This document shows, piece after piece, positions 34,556 through 43,595 of a stretch of DNA of 64,000 nt (position 1 is its first letter; each line of letters opens with the position of its first letter). This DNA comes from Gemmatimonadota bacterium (lineage in GTDB: Bacteria; Gemmatimonadota; Gemmatimonadetes; Longimicrobiales; Gaopeijiaceae): positions 1 through 64,000 of the forward strand of contig JAWKQN010000006.1 of the NCBI GenBank assembly GCA_041390125.1, in the 5' to 3' direction. The position numbers were made by a program, and so were the translations under genes. Under the pieces are notes generated by a model. It saw only the letters and a list, made by a program, of their open reading frames with translations, was not told the DNA's origin and searched no databases.

Positions 34556-36295
34556 CTACTCGCGCTCCATCCGCAGCGCCCGGCCCACCGCGCTCCGCAC
34601 CACGGGCTCGGTGGCCGACTGCGCGGCCCGCAGGTGCTCCATGGCCTTGGGCGTGGCCGCACGGCCCAATCCCAGGGCGGCGCCGGCCCGGATCTCCTCC
34701 GGCTCGCGGCGACCCAGCAGGCCTCGCTTGTTCAACAGGTCCCCCAGCAGCTCCACCGCCTCGTCCCCGCCCACGGCCCCATAGCTCTCGAAGAAGGCGA
34801 TCTTCTCGGAGATGTCCGCGCTGCGGATGGCACGGCTGGTCACCACGGCCTTGAGCGCCTTGGCGGCCGGGCGGTAGCGCAGGTCGCCCAGACCGCGTGC
34901 GGCCGCGATGCGGACCGCCCGGTCGGGATCCTTCAGCGCGGCCTCGAGCCCGGCCGCGACGGTCGAGACGCGCAGCTTGGCGGACGACTCGACCGCGGCC
35001 AGGCGCACGTCCGCCGATTCGTGGCGCGCCAGCTCGGCGAGGCGCGGACCGGCATCGCCCAGACCCATCTCCCCCACCATGCGGCACGCACCCGCGAGCA
35101 CGGTGGGATCGTCCACCTGCAGCAGGTGCAGCACGCCGTGCGGATTGCGCTTGCCGATGGCCGCCACGGCCTCCAGCAGCAGCAGCCGGATGCGCTTGTC
35201 CTCCGAGCCCATCGCGGCGCGCAGCAGCGGCTCGAGCGCCCCGCCCCGCAGGAACTGCAGGAAGTGCGACAGCTCGTCCGGACCGACGTCGATGCCGCCG
35301 TCGGCCAGCGCCAGCACCAGCTCCTGGATGGCATCGGAGCCGCTGACCTCGTCCAGCAGGCCGTTGGCGCGGCGCTGAGCGGAGGCGGACAGCACCCCCT
35401 TGGCGGCGAGCAGCCGGTGCACGCCTTCCAGGAGCAGGGTGGCGGCGCGGATCTCGCCCTTGGAGAGGAAGCTCGGGAGCAGCGTCCCGAAGATGTCCAG
35501 GATCTGGAGCTGCCGCTCCTCGCGCTCCGGGTCCTCGATGCGATCGAAGAGCGCCGAGAGGATGTCGGCGCGGATGTCGCGCTGCATCTCGCGGTCGACC
35601 TCGCGGCGCAGGATCTCCACCTCGCGCGGGTCGAACGAGTACAGGGTCGGATTGAAGTCCTCGGTCGCGACCTTGGGCCGGGGCGGCTCCTCCTGCTGGG
35701 CGCTGGAGGCCGGCTGGCCGTCTTCCGTCTCCTCGGTGTCGACCTCGCCCTGCCAGGCGGCGCTCAGGTCCAGCGCGCCCGGATCCTTCTCCGGGACCTC
35801 CACGCCCTCCGCCAGGAGGTCCACGTAGTGGTACTGCAGGTACGACAGGTCCGCGTCCCACAGGATGGTGAGGAGGTCCTCCCCCTCGGCCCGGATGGAG
35901 CGCGCCCGCTGGAGCACCCGCAGCACCGCTTCCAGCTCCTCCTGCTCGATGCCCTTCAGGAACTGGACGTCGCGGATGCCGTCCTTGTAGAACAGGAAGG
36001 CCAAGGACTCGGCGCGGGTGTCGTTGCGGTAGACCTCCTCCCCGAACCACAGGAAGCGGTCCTCCTCGATCTGGATGCGGAGCTCGTCCACGTCCGTCCA
36101 GAGCTTCTCGAAGGCGGCCCGGAGGTTCTGGACGAAGCGCTGGTAGACGGGGTTGTTCTCGTCGTACAGCTGGAAGGCGCGCAGGGCCTTGCCGAGGACC
36201 GTGAAGAGGTCCCGGGCGTCGTCGAGCGGCAGCTCGGGGATCTCGTAGCCGTCCGGCCCACCGGGCCCGGGAACGTTCGACGGTGACGGCCTCAC
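34556..36295 (-). CDS. HEAT-repeat protein with PelD/HD-GYP-like N-terminal module
   Basis: The 579-residue protein starts at GTG 36295 (AGGAG 4 nt upstream); the 64-codon extension upstream looks non-coding. Residues 20-150 ('DLFTVLGKALRAFQLYDENN', 'LRIQIEEDRFLWFGEEVYRND') have the same pattern as the N-terminus of the following HD-GYP protein. A charged linker (about 180-230) leads to HEAT repeats ('ILDIFGTLLPSFLSKGEI' to 'RRPAAKALKAVV'-like units, about 280-575). It likely acts as a scaffold for the coupled phosphodiesterase. Confidence 0.75.
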   Translation of the reverse strand: MRPSPSNVPGPGGPDGYEIPELPLDDARDLFTVLGKALRAFQLYDENNPVYQRFVQNLRAAFEKLWTDVDELRIQIEEDRFLWFGEEVYRNDTRAESLAFLFYKDGIRDVQFLKGIEQEELEAVLRVLQRARSIRAEGEDLLTILWDADLSYLQYHYVDLLAEGVEVPEKDPGALDLSAAWQGEVDTEETEDGQPASSAQQEEPPRPKVATEDFNPTLYSFDPREVEILRREVDREMQRDIRADILSALFDRIEDPEREERQLQILDIFGTLLPSFLSKGEIRAATLLLEGVHRLLAAKGVLSASAQRRANGLLDEVSGSDAIQELVLALADGGIDVGPDELSHFLQFLRGGALEPLLRAAMGSEDKRIRLLLLEAVAAIGKRNPHGVLHLLQVDDPTVLAGACRMVGEMGLGDAGPRLAELARHESADVRLAAVESSAKLRVSTVAAGLEAALKDPDRAVRIAAARGLGDLRYRPAAKALKAVVTSRAIRSADISEKIAFFESYGAVGGDEAVELLGDLLNKRGLLGRREPEEIRAGAALGLGRAATPKAMEHLRAAQSATEPVVRSAVGRALRMERE

Positions 36296-36500
36296 TCGAC
36301 TCCTGCTCGGTCCCGCTCTGGTTGGTGCACCCCGCCGGTGCCGCTGGGGCCCTCGTCGGCCCGACCCGACCGGAGGGCCCTGACCCCGCCCAAGCGGATG
36401 AAAAGGGCTCCGGCCGGTCGAAAAGGCAACCCCCGCCGGGTGGCGTGGGGGCAGGGTGCAGACCCGCGTTCCGGGACCCGACCGCAAGGCACGGGCCGCC

Positions 36501-36547
36501 TTGCGCTTCGGGGTCCCTTCGGGTTATCCTCTATTCGGTTCTTGTTC
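36501..36547 (+). promoter_or_regulatory. Candidate lexA promoter with GTTC direct repeat
   Basis: TTGCGC (36501-36506) and TATCCT (36525-36530) are 18 nt apart and fit -35 and -10 boxes. Just downstream GTTC occurs twice (36538-36541 and 36544-36547), with 2 nt between them. LexA boxes of several phyla contain GTTC half-sites, so this may be an autoregulatory operator; the short spacing is unlike known direct-repeat boxes. Confidence 0.3.
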
Positions 36548-36572
36548 GGGACCCCCTGGGCGGAGTGGACCC

Positions 36573-37181
36573 ATGCCCCTGACCAAGCGGCAGAAAGAGA
36601 TCCTCGACTACATCGAGTCCTTCATCGAGGACGCGGGCTATGCCCCGAGCTTCGAGGAGATCGCCGAGGCGTTCGGCTACGCGTCGCTGGCGACGGTGCA
36701 CGAGCACCTGAGCAACCTCGAGCGCAAGGGCTACATCCGGAAGTCCTACAACGAGAGCCGTTCCCTGGAGGTGGTCCGGGAGGACGGCTACGGCGCCGCG
36801 GTGGAGCTTCCCCTGCTCGGCGCGGTCGCGGCCGGCCTGCCCATCGAGGCCATCAGCGACCACGAGCGCCTCTCCGTGCCGTCGGACATGGTCCGGCGCG
36901 GCAAGGAGAACTATGTGCTGCGTGTGGAAGGAAACTCCATGATCGACGAGCAGATCCGCGATGGCGACTACATCGTGGTGAGCTCGCAGCAGACGGCGGC
37001 GGACGGGGAGATGGTCGTGGCCCTCGTGGGCGGCGACTCCGTGACCGTGAAGAAGCTCTACCGTGAGGCCGGCAACCGGGTGCGCCTGCAGCCGGCCAAC
37101 GAGACCATGCAGCCCATCGTCGTGCCCGCGGAGGACGTCGCCGTCCAGGGCGTGGTGGTCGGCGTCATCCGGAAGTACTGA
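36573..37181 (+). CDS. lexA: SOS response repressor LexA
   Basis: The 202-residue protein has a winged HTH domain ('MPLTKRQKEILDYIESFIED', '...PSFEEIAEAFGYASLATVHEHLSNLERKGYI') and an S24 peptidase domain. The self-cleavage bond is Ala87-Gly88 in 'GAVAAGLPIEA', with nucleophile Ser122 ('GNSMID') and general base Lys160 ('VTVKKL'). RecA filaments would trigger cleavage. ATG 36573 is the conserved start; the open frame continues upstream without coding character. Confidence 0.96.
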   Translation: MPLTKRQKEILDYIESFIEDAGYAPSFEEIAEAFGYASLATVHEHLSNLERKGYIRKSYNESRSLEVVREDGYGAAVELPLLGAVAAGLPIEAISDHERLSVPSDMVRRGKENYVLRVEGNSMIDEQIRDGDYIVVSSQQTAADGEMVVALVGGDSVTVKKLYREAGNRVRLQPANETMQPIVVPAEDVAVQGVVVGVIRKY

Positions 37182-37215
37182 CCTGGAGCGGGCCCTGGGG
37201 CCCCGAGGAGGAAAC

Positions 37216-37368
37216 ATGCGCGTGCCTTTCGCCATCGGTCGCCTGACCCCCCGCGCCACCGAGATCGTCCTGGTCAACCGTCGCCGCCGTGAGGCCCCCG
37301 TGCCCGGCCCCTGGCGCCTGCGCGCCCTGGTCAAGCCGGTCCCGGTCCTGCGCGTCGCCGAGGCCTGA
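37216..37368 (+). CDS. Small Arg-rich protein, 50 residues
   Basis: An ATG at 37216 is preceded by the perfect AGGAGG with a 5-nt spacing. The frame encodes 50 residues beginning 'MRVPFAIGRLTPRATEIVLV' with two basic patches ('NRRRREAP' and 'WRLRALVKP'). It ends 8 nt before a strong hairpin. The strong ribosome-binding site argues that it is translated. No family is recognised; it lies between lexA and truA. Confidence 0.6.
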   Translation: MRVPFAIGRLTPRATEIVLVNRRRREAPVPGPWRLRALVKPVPVLRVAEA

Positions 37369-37375
37369 GCACACC

Positions 37376-37408
37376 CCGGGGGGCGGTCCCGACGGGGCCG
37401 CCCCCCGG
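37376..37408 (+). terminator. GC-rich hairpin after the small gene
   Basis: Perfect 11-bp inverted repeat CCGGGGGGCGG / CCGCCCCCCGG with an 11-nt loop. No long T tract follows, but strong GC hairpins are common terminators or processing sites in such genomes. It separates lexA and the small gene from truA. Confidence 0.6.
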
Positions 37409-37448
37409 TTCGGGTTGACCTGGCGAAGGCCGGGTCTACCTTTGCCGA

Positions 37449-38267
37449 GTGATCGCCCAGGAGGACGTCCGCCTCCGCGTTACACTGCACTATGACGGGA
37501 CCCGCTACTACGGGTGGCAGCTCCAACCCCGTGCGCCGACGGTCCAGGGTGAGGTGGAGCGCATCGTCGCCCGGCTGACCGGGGGTCCACGCACGGTCCT
37601 GGCCTCCGGGCGCACCGACCGCGGGGTCCACGCCACCGGTCAGGTGATCTCCCTGCTCGTGCCGCCCACCTGGACGGCCGAGCGCTTCCTGCGCGCCCTG
37701 AACGCCCTCCTGCCGGACGACATCTGGGCTGCCGACGCGGCGGAAGTCCCGCCCGACTTCCATCCGCGCTACGACGCGCGCGAACGCACCTACGTCTACC
37801 GGGTGGGGTTGGCGCCGCAGGCCGCCTCTCCCTTCGCCCGGCCCTGGTGCTGGCCGCTCTCCGACGCGCTGGACCTGGGCCTCCTCGCGGACGCCACCGC
37901 GCGCATCCCGGGCGAGCGCTCCTTCAAGGCCTTCGCCCGCGCGGGCCAGCCCGAGCGCGGCGATCGCTGCCACGTGACCCGCGCGGTGTGGCGACCCTGG
38001 GCGCTGGGCCAGGAGCTGGTCGTCGCCGCCGACCGCTTCCTGCATCACATGGTGCGCTACCTGGTCGGCACGCTGGTGGACGTCTCCCGGGGACGGCGTC
38101 CGCTCGCGGACCTGGACGCGCTGCTGGCCGGCGGGCCCGGGGTCTCCACGTCTCCCCCGGCCCCCCCCTCCGGACTGGTCCTCGCACACGTACGTTATGA
38201 AGGCGAGCCGGCGCCCGACCCGGCGGCGCTCGCCCTGCCCTTCACCTCGAGCACGGGAGTCGTTTGA
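37449..38267 (+). CDS. truA: tRNA pseudouridine synthase A
   Basis: The 272-residue enzyme isomerises U38-U40 of tRNA anticodon stems. The catalytic Asp57 lies in 'SGRTDRGVHA'; 'LHYDGTRYYGWQLQP' and 'FHPRYDARERTYVYRV' are further family motifs, and 'RFLHHMVRYLVGTLVDV' marks the C-terminal half. GTG 37449 is the start. It begins the tight rightward operon with fsa, htrA and purB (gaps of 4-7 nt). Confidence 0.95.
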   Translation: MIAQEDVRLRVTLHYDGTRYYGWQLQPRAPTVQGEVERIVARLTGGPRTVLASGRTDRGVHATGQVISLLVPPTWTAERFLRALNALLPDDIWAADAAEVPPDFHPRYDARERTYVYRVGLAPQAASPFARPWCWPLSDALDLGLLADATARIPGERSFKAFARAGQPERGDRCHVTRAVWRPWALGQELVVAADRFLHHMVRYLVGTLVDVSRGRRPLADLDALLAGGPGVSTSPPAPPSGLVLAHVRYEGEPAPDPAALALPFTSSTGVV

Positions 38268-38271
38268 AGCG

Positions 38272-38928
38272 ATGAAGATCTTCCTGGACACGGCCGACAT
38301 CGGGGAGATCCGCCGCGCGGCGGACGCCGGACTGATCGACGGGATCACGACCAACCCCTCCCTCATGGCCAAGGTGGCCAAGGGCCGCGAGCCGCGGGAT
38401 GTCTTCAAGGAGATCTGCGAGGCCGTCGATGGCCCGGTCAGCGCCGAGGTGGTGGCGGTCGAGGCGGTGGACATGGTGACGGAAGGCCGCCGCCTCGCGG
38501 AGATCCACGACAACATCGTGGTGAAGGTGCCGCTCACCGAGCACGGCCTGCGCGCCTGCCGGCAACTGCGCGAGGACGACATCCGCGTCAACGTCACGCT
38601 GTGCTTCTCCAGCCCCCAGGCGCTGCTCGCCGCCAAGGCGGGCGCCACGTACATCTCGCCCTTCGTGGGGCGGCTGGACGACATCGCCACCGACGGCATG
38701 GGCCTGATCGCCGAGATCCGCGAGACGTACGACAACTACGGCATCGACACCGAGATCCTCACGGCGTCCGTGCGCCACCCGCGGCACTTCGTGGAAGCCA
38801 TGCGCCTGGGCTCGGACTGCGCCACCATCCCGCCGTCCGTGCTGTACCAGCTCCTCAAGCATCCGCTCACCGACATCGGCCTGGAGCGCTTCCTGGACGA
38901 CTGGAAGGCGCTGGGTCAGGAGCTCTGA
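38272..38928 (+). CDS. fsa: Transaldolase of the TalC/FSA type
   Basis: The 218-residue TIM-barrel protein starts 'MKIFLDTADIGEIRRAADAG' and contains 'GITTNPSLMAK'. The Schiff-base Lys85 lies in 'NIVVKVPLT'; 'CFSSPQALLAAKAGATYISPFVGR' (in pieces) and 'ILTASVRHP' follow. The short length marks the subfamily that includes microbial transaldolases and fructose-6-phosphate aldolases; which activity applies is not certain. It lies 4 nt after truA. Confidence 0.93.
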   Translation: MKIFLDTADIGEIRRAADAGLIDGITTNPSLMAKVAKGREPRDVFKEICEAVDGPVSAEVVAVEAVDMVTEGRRLAEIHDNIVVKVPLTEHGLRACRQLREDDIRVNVTLCFSSPQALLAAKAGATYISPFVGRLDDIATDGMGLIAEIRETYDNYGIDTEILTASVRHPRHFVEAMRLGSDCATIPPSVLYQLLKHPLTDIGLERFLDDWKALGQEL

Positions 38929-38933
38929 GTCCC

Positions 38934-40334
38934 GTGTCCCGCCTCTCGCGCCGTTCCCCCGGGGGCGCCGCCCTGGTGCTGGCCCTGCTCGCCTGTGACG
39001 GCGGCGGCCCGGCCACCGGCACGGTGGACACGCTGCAGGCCCAGGTGCCGGCCGCGGCCAGCGCGCAGGTGGACGCGTCGCGGGTCACGGCCATCGTACG
39101 CGCGGCCGAGCGCGTGTCGCCGGCGGTGGTGAGCGTGCACGTGCTCCGCCGGCAAGCAGTGCGCGCGAGCTTCTTCGACCCGTTCTTCTCGGGCACGCGC
39201 GTGGTCTCCGGCCTGGGCTCGGGCTTCGTGTACGACCAGGAAGGGCACATCCTGACCAATGCGCACGTGGTGGAGGGCGCCGAGCGTCTACGGGTCACCC
39301 TGCCGGACGGGCGGGACGTGGACGCGGATCTGATCGGCGTCGATCCCACCACCGACATCGCCGTGCTGCGCACCGACGACCTGGACCTGCCGGTCGCGCC
39401 CATGGGCACGTCCGAAGGCCTGCTGATCGGCGAATGGGCGCTGGCGATCGGCAACCCCTTCGGTAACCTGCTCTCCAACCCGGAGCCCACCGTCACGTCC
39501 GGCGTGGTCTCCGCCCTGCACCGCCACATCGTGCCCGACGCCAACGACAGCGGCTTCTACCTGGGCATGATCCAGACGGACGCCTCCATCAACCCCGGCA
39601 ACTCCGGCGGGCCGCTCGTCAACGCGCTGGGCGAGGTCATCGGCGTCAACACCTCCATCTTCTCGCGCAGCGGCGGAAGCGAGGGGCTGGGCTTCGCGAT
39701 CCCCATCGACCGCGCGCTGCGCGTCGCGGAGGACCTGGTGGATCGCGGCCGCGTGGACCGCGCCTGGCTGGGCCTGCGTGTCCAACCGGTGGAAGCGGAC
39801 GAGTGGGGCCGCACCTCCGGTGTGGGCGTGGCGATGGTGGCGCCGGGCTCTCCGGCCGCTCGCGCGGGCGTGCGCACCGGGCGGCGCATCGTGCGCGCCA
39901 ACGGCACGCCCATGACCGGCCCGCTCGACTTCGAGGCGCTGCTGCTCGATCTGCGGGCGGGCGACCCGGTCACGTTGGAGCTGGAGGGCGCAGCCGATCC
40001 GCTGCGCCTGGAGGCCGAGCCGCTACCGTCGTCGCGCGCGACCGCGGTGACCGTGCTGAACGACATCGACGTCATCACGGTCGATGGTGCCATCCAGGCC
40101 GAGCTGGGCCTCGCGAGCGAGGAGGGCGCCCTGATCGTGGCCGCGCGCGGCACCACCGCCCGGCAGCTGGGCCTGACCGAAGGGGACGTGATCCGCCGTG
40201 TGAACCAGGTGGACGTGCGGACCGCCGCGGACGCCGAGCGGGCGCTCACGGCGGTGGCGCGCACCGCGGGTGGTATCCAGATCGTCTACGAGCGGGGCGG
40301 CCGCTTCGCCACGCTCAACCTGCGCATCCGTTGA
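38934..40334 (+). CDS. HtrA/DegQ family periplasmic serine protease, lipoprotein
   Basis: The 466-residue protein begins at GTG 38934 with a lipoprotein signal ('ALVLALLAC', Cys21). The trypsin-like domain has the triad His111 ('TNAHVV'), Asp141 ('TTDIAVL') and Ser224 ('PGNSGGPL'). Two PDZ domains follow (about 275-365 and 375-460). It probably degrades or refolds misfolded envelope proteins. The membrane anchor through a lipid is a variant of the usual soluble form. Confidence 0.92.
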   Translation: MSRLSRRSPGGAALVLALLACDGGGPATGTVDTLQAQVPAAASAQVDASRVTAIVRAAERVSPAVVSVHVLRRQAVRASFFDPFFSGTRVVSGLGSGFVYDQEGHILTNAHVVEGAERLRVTLPDGRDVDADLIGVDPTTDIAVLRTDDLDLPVAPMGTSEGLLIGEWALAIGNPFGNLLSNPEPTVTSGVVSALHRHIVPDANDSGFYLGMIQTDASINPGNSGGPLVNALGEVIGVNTSIFSRSGGSEGLGFAIPIDRALRVAEDLVDRGRVDRAWLGLRVQPVEADEWGRTSGVGVAMVAPGSPAARAGVRTGRRIVRANGTPMTGPLDFEALLLDLRAGDPVTLELEGAADPLRLEAEPLPSSRATAVTVLNDIDVITVDGAIQAELGLASEEGALIVAARGTTARQLGLTEGDVIRRVNQVDVRTAADAERALTAVARTAGGIQIVYERGGRFATLNLRIR

Positions 40335-40341
40335 GAGGCCG

Positions 40342-41793
40342 ATGACCGACTCGCTGGACCGCTACCACCACCCGCTCGCCGACCGCTACGCGTCGCGCGA
40401 GATGCAGGAGATCTTCTCGCCGCGCCGGCGCTATGGCACCTGGCGTCGGCTGTGGCTCGCGCTGGCGGAGGCGCAGCGCGAGCTGGGTCTGGACATCCCC
40501 GCCGACGCCCTCGAGCAGATGGCGGCCCACCTGGACGACATCGATCTCGCGCGGGCGGCCGAGTACGAGCGGCGCTTCCGGCACGACGTGATGGCGCACG
40601 TGCACCTCTTCGGGGACGCCGCGCCCGCGGCGCGCGGCATCATCCACCTGGGGGCGACCAGCGCCTTCGTGGGCGACAACACGGATCTGGTGCTGCACCG
40701 GCAGGCCCTGGAGCTGATCGCCGCGCGTACGGTGCGCACCGTGCGGGCGCTCGCCGACTTCGCGGGTCGGCACAAGGACCTGCCCACGCTGGCCTTCACG
40801 CACTTCCAGCCCGCGCAGCCGACCACCGTGGGCAAGCGGGCCACGCTGTGGATCCAGGACCTGCTGCTGGACCTGGAGGAGCTGCGCTTCCGCCTGGACA
40901 CGCTGCGGTTCCGGGGCGCCAAGGGCACCACGGGCAGCCAGGCCTCGTTCCTCCAGCTCTTCGACGGCAGGGGCGACCTGGTGGAGGCGCTCGACCGGCG
41001 CGTGGCCGAGAAGATGGGCTTCCCGCTGCGCTTCGCGGTCACCGGGCAGACCTACACGCGCAAGGCGGACGCCGCGCTGTTGGCCACGCTCTCCGGGCTC
41101 GCGCAGTCGCTCTCCAAGCTGGGCAACGACCTGCGCCTGCTCGCGCACCTGCGCGAGGTGGAGGAGCCGTTCGAGAAGGAGCAGATCGGCTCGTCCGCCA
41201 TGCCCTACAAGCGCAATCCCATGCGCTCCGAACGGATCTGCGCGCTCGCGCGCCACGTGATCGCGCTGGCCGCCGATCCGGCCTACACGGCGGCCACGCA
41301 GTGGTTGGAGCGCACCCTGGACGATTCGGCCAACCGCCGCCTCTCCATCCCCGACGCCTACCTGACCACCGACGGCATGCTGGTCCTGGCGGAGAACGTC
41401 ACGGACGGGCTGGTGGTCCATACCGCCATGATCGAGCGCCGCCTGGCGGAGGAGCTGCCGTTCATGGCCACCGAGTCCGTGCTGATGGCCGCCACCCGCG
41501 GCGGCGGCGACCGCCAGGAGCTGCACGAGCGCATCCGCCAGCACGCGCACGCGGCCGCGGCCCGCCTCAAGGCCGGCCACACCGACAACGACCTGACGGC
41601 GCGCATCGCCGCCGACACCGCCTTCGGATTGGACGCGGACGCGGTGGGCGCGCTCATGGATCCGCGGGCGTTCGTGGGCCGGGCGCCCGAGCAGGTGGAC
41701 GCGTTCGTGGCCGACGAGGTCGAGCCCGAGCTGGAGCGCTGGTCGGATCTGCTGGCCGCGCGACCGGCACCCACGGCGGACGTGAGGGTCTGA
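40342..41793 (+). CDS. purB: Adenylosuccinate lyase
   Basis: The 483-residue enzyme cleaves SAICAR and adenylosuccinate in purine synthesis. Motifs are 'HDVMAHVHLFGD', 'IIHLGATSAFVGDNTD', 'THFQPAQPTTVGKRA', the flexible signature loop 'SSAMPYKRNPMRSERI', and 'QWLERTLDDSANRR'. Length and motifs match the eukaryotic-like form of the family. It follows htrA by 7 nt and begins the purine cluster. Confidence 0.96.
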   Translation: MTDSLDRYHHPLADRYASREMQEIFSPRRRYGTWRRLWLALAEAQRELGLDIPADALEQMAAHLDDIDLARAAEYERRFRHDVMAHVHLFGDAAPAARGIIHLGATSAFVGDNTDLVLHRQALELIAARTVRTVRALADFAGRHKDLPTLAFTHFQPAQPTTVGKRATLWIQDLLLDLEELRFRLDTLRFRGAKGTTGSQASFLQLFDGRGDLVEALDRRVAEKMGFPLRFAVTGQTYTRKADAALLATLSGLAQSLSKLGNDLRLLAHLREVEEPFEKEQIGSSAMPYKRNPMRSERICALARHVIALAADPAYTAATQWLERTLDDSANRRLSIPDAYLTTDGMLVLAENVTDGLVVHTAMIERRLAEELPFMATESVLMAATRGGGDRQELHERIRQHAHAAAARLKAGHTDNDLTARIAADTAFGLDADAVGALMDPRAFVGRAPEQVDAFVADEVEPELERWSDLLAARPAPTADVRV

Positions 41794-41867
41794 AGGGGCA
41801 TGACGCACTCCCACCACGCACAGGCGCGGGGCCACACCCGGCGCGACGCCACGAGGACGGACCGGCG

Positions 41868-42812
41868 ATGAATGCACCGCGCGCCCTGACCGCGCCCTCC
41901 CTGCCGCTGCGCCGCGTGCACGGCGGCAAGGTCCGCGAGGTCTACGAGGTGGACGACGAGCGCCTTCTCATGGTGGCCAGCGACCGCGTCAGCGCATTCG
42001 ACGTCGTCATGGCGGAGGGCGTGCCGTCCAAGGGCCGCGTGCTCACCCAGATCACGGCCTGGTGGCTGGACCGCCTGGCGTCGCGCGTGGAGCACCATCT
42101 GATCAGCGCGCATCCCGACACACTGGTCGCGGAAGTCCCCGCGTTGGCCTCCGTGGATCCCGACGCCTGGGCCGGCCGCTCCATGCTGGTCCGGCGCACC
42201 CGTCCGGTGCCCATCGAGTGCGTGGTGCGGGGCTACCTGGCCGGGTCCGCCTGGAAGGAGTACCGCACCGCGGGCACCCTGGCCGGCGAAGCCCTCCCGG
42301 ACGGGCTGCAGGAGAGCGCGCGGCTCGATCCTCCGCTCTTCTCGCCCGCCACGAAGGCGGTCAGCGGCCACGACGAGAACATCACGTTCGCGGAGACGCG
42401 CGAGCGGGTCGGCGCCGACCTGGCGGACCGGCTGCGCGCCCTTTCGCTGGAGATCTACGCGACCGGCGTACGCACGGCGGAGGAGCGCGGCATCCTGCTC
42501 GCCGACACCAAGTTCGAGTTCGGCACCGACTCCAGCGGGCGCCTCCGTCTGATCGACGAGGTGCTCACGCCGGACTCCTCCCGCTTCTGGCCCGCGGAGA
42601 GCTGGCGGCCCGGCACCGTGCCCCCCTCCCTGGACAAGCAGCCCGTGCGCGACTTCCTGGACGGGCTCGACTGGGACAAGCAGCCGCCCCCGCCTCCGCT
42701 GCCGGACGCGGTGGTCGAGCGCACCACGGCCCGCTACCTGGAGATCTTCGAGCGCCTGACCGGCATGCCGCTGGATGCCTACGAGCCCCCCCGCCGCCAG
42801 GCGGACGCGTGA
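41868..42812 (+). CDS. purC: SAICAR synthetase
   Basis: The 314-residue enzyme joins CAIR and aspartate with ATP. Seen are 'GKVREVYEVDDERLLMVASD', 'DRVSAFDVVM', 'PVPIECVVRGYLAGSAWKEY', 'ATKAVSGHDENI' and 'ILADTKFEFG' in the binding site, and 'LIDEVLTPDSSRFWP'. It is the longer yeast-like form. Its end overlaps the psd start by 4 nt (GTGA). Confidence 0.96.
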   Translation: MNAPRALTAPSLPLRRVHGGKVREVYEVDDERLLMVASDRVSAFDVVMAEGVPSKGRVLTQITAWWLDRLASRVEHHLISAHPDTLVAEVPALASVDPDAWAGRSMLVRRTRPVPIECVVRGYLAGSAWKEYRTAGTLAGEALPDGLQESARLDPPLFSPATKAVSGHDENITFAETRERVGADLADRLRALSLEIYATGVRTAEERGILLADTKFEFGTDSSGRLRLIDEVLTPDSSRFWPAESWRPGTVPPSLDKQPVRDFLDGLDWDKQPPPPPLPDAVVERTTARYLEIFERLTGMPLDAYEPPRRQADA

Positions 42813-43495
42813 AGCTGGCGCCCGAAGGCATCCCGTTCATCGTCGCGGCCCTGGTGGCCGCCCTCGTGCTGGCCGTGGGCGCCCGCGCGCTGCAGTCCTG
42901 GGCGGCTCCGCTCGGGCCCGTGCTGACCGGGCTGGCGGTGGTCGCGGGCCTGTTCGGCGTGTTCTGCCTCTGGTTCTTCCGGGATCCGGCCCCCACGCTG
43001 CCCGCCGACCCGCGCGCCATCGTCTCCCCCGCCGAAGGGCGGGTCATCGAGGTGGTGCAGCAGGACGAGCCCACCTACCTGGGCGGACCGTCCACGCGCA
43101 TCACCATCTTCCTGTCCGTGTTCAACGTGCACGTCCAGCGCGCCCCGGCCGACGGGGTGGTGGAGCACCGCAGCTACAAGCCCGGGCTCTACCTGGTGGC
43201 GTGGGAGCCCAAGGCCAGCGAGGCCAACGAACAGGCCAGCCTGGGCATCCGCACGCCCGCCGGCCCTCTGCTCGTCCGCCAGATCGCCGGATTGATCGCG
43301 CGCCGCATCCTGACCGATCCCTCGGAGGGTGACCGGGTAGAACGGGGCGCGCGGATCGGGCTGATCCGGTTCGGCTCGCGCGTGGACCTGTTCTTGCCGC
43401 CCGACTGGCCGGTCGCGGTCGAGGTGGGCCAGAAGGTCCGGGTCGGCGAGACCGTGGTGGCCCGCATACCGGACGGCGCCGAGGGCGCGCCGTGA
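42809..43495 (+). CDS. psd: Phosphatidylserine decarboxylase (Psd, archaeal-type short form)
   Basis: The 228-residue proenzyme converts phosphatidylserine to phosphatidylethanolamine. Two N-terminal hydrophobic helices precede 'WFFRDPAPTLPADPRAIVSP' and 'RITIFLSVFNVHVQRAP'. The self-cleavage site is Gly189-Ser190 in 'IRFGSRVD', where Ser becomes the pyruvoyl group. It is immediately followed by pssA, the gene for the enzyme that makes its substrate. Confidence 0.94.
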   Translation: MKLAPEGIPFIVAALVAALVLAVGARALQSWAAPLGPVLTGLAVVAGLFGVFCLWFFRDPAPTLPADPRAIVSPAEGRVIEVVQQDEPTYLGGPSTRITIFLSVFNVHVQRAPADGVVEHRSYKPGLYLVAWEPKASEANEQASLGIRTPAGPLLVRQIAGLIARRILTDPSEGDRVERGARIGLIRFGSRVDLFLPPDWPVAVEVGQKVRVGETVVARIPDGAEGAP

Positions 43496-43595
43496 GCCGG
43501 GCCCCGTCCCCCACCGATGTCGGCGCCCCGTCCGGGCGCGGGTGCTCCGGTCATGGAGCGCCACACGTGGACCGAGCGTCCCCGGGAGGGGCACG

